Shown in pieces: positions 56,405 through 56,466 of a DNA stretch of 56,466 bases. The position numbers were made by a program, and so were the translations under genes. The first letter of the stretch is position 1, and each line of letters begins with the position of its first letter. The DNA is from an uncultured Legionellales bacterium. GTDB lineage: Bacteria; Pseudomonadota; Gammaproteobacteria; Eutrophobiales; Eutrophobiaceae. The notes below the pieces were generated by a model, which made no database searches, was not told the DNA's origin, and saw only the letters and a list, made by a program, of their open reading frames with translations. The stretch lies in contig CAJWRJ010000006.1 of NCBI GenBank assembly GCA_913046215.1, positions 1 to 56,466 on the forward strand, read 5' to 3'.

Positions 56405-56466
56405 ATCTAGAGTTGCGTATATTGCGATTTACAAAACAACTTCCCTATATTGTAGTAATATAATGA

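Overview
This window is AT-rich chromosomal DNA from a gammaproteobacterium. The evidence is a Pseudomonas-like gene order: degS/algW-type protease, petABC, sspA, dolP, gmhA/diaA, lpoA, rsmI, rnpB, then the division and cell wall (dcw) cluster from mraZ to lpxC, dciA, M23 peptidase, secA, argJ and a Nudix-ThiE fusion. The dcw genes, LpxC, BamD, LpoA and DolP indicate a Gram-negative cell with DAP-type peptidoglycan, lipid A and an outer membrane. The cytochrome bc1 complex indicates respiration. Intergenic spaces are short and many genes overlap. sspB, yraN and yacG are missing from their usual neighbourhoods, which fits a compact, possibly streamlined, free-living genome. The species cannot be named from the sequence alone.

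Layout: 1-281 is the N-terminus of a DegS/AlgW-like protease, cut by the window edge. 403-3699 holds petABC and sspA (+). 3759-6809 holds dolP, gmhA/diaA and lpoA (-). 6861-8545 holds rsmI, the RNase P RNA and ytoQ (+). 8720-26403 is the dcw cluster, led by a sigma70-like promoter and three MraZ-type repeats, with genes for peptidoglycan precursors (murE,F,mraY,murD,G,C,B,ddl) interleaved with division genes (ftsL,I,W,Q,A,Z). 26551-33771 holds lpxC, dciA, an M23 peptidase, secA, argJ and the Nudix-ThiE gene. 33773-39052 is a minus-strand run: pilB, pilC, pilD, coaE, zapD. 39283-43415 holds pgeF, rluD, bamD and nadE. 43770-44956 carries two tandem major-pilin-like genes. 44995-49077 holds suhB, trmJ and a two-gene glycosyltransferase module. 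49091-56404 holds purM, a DUF2066 protein, a PerM-type protein, hda, wrbA, an ArsC-family gene, yihY, acylphosphatase and proS.

The type IV pilus parts (prepilin peptidase, assembly ATPase, platform protein, two pilins) are split over two loci 4.7 kb apart and make the most coherent accessory theme. The pilins share a perfectly identical 92-nt 5' segment and six cysteines in register, while the PilB ATPase lacks the cysteine motif usual in its family. A GT2/GT22 pair just downstream could build and use a polyprenyl-linked sugar. The most unusual single gene is proS: it is of the long gammaproteobacterial type but lacks the whole editing (INS) domain. I did not find a mobile element, CRISPR array, tRNA or phage gene.
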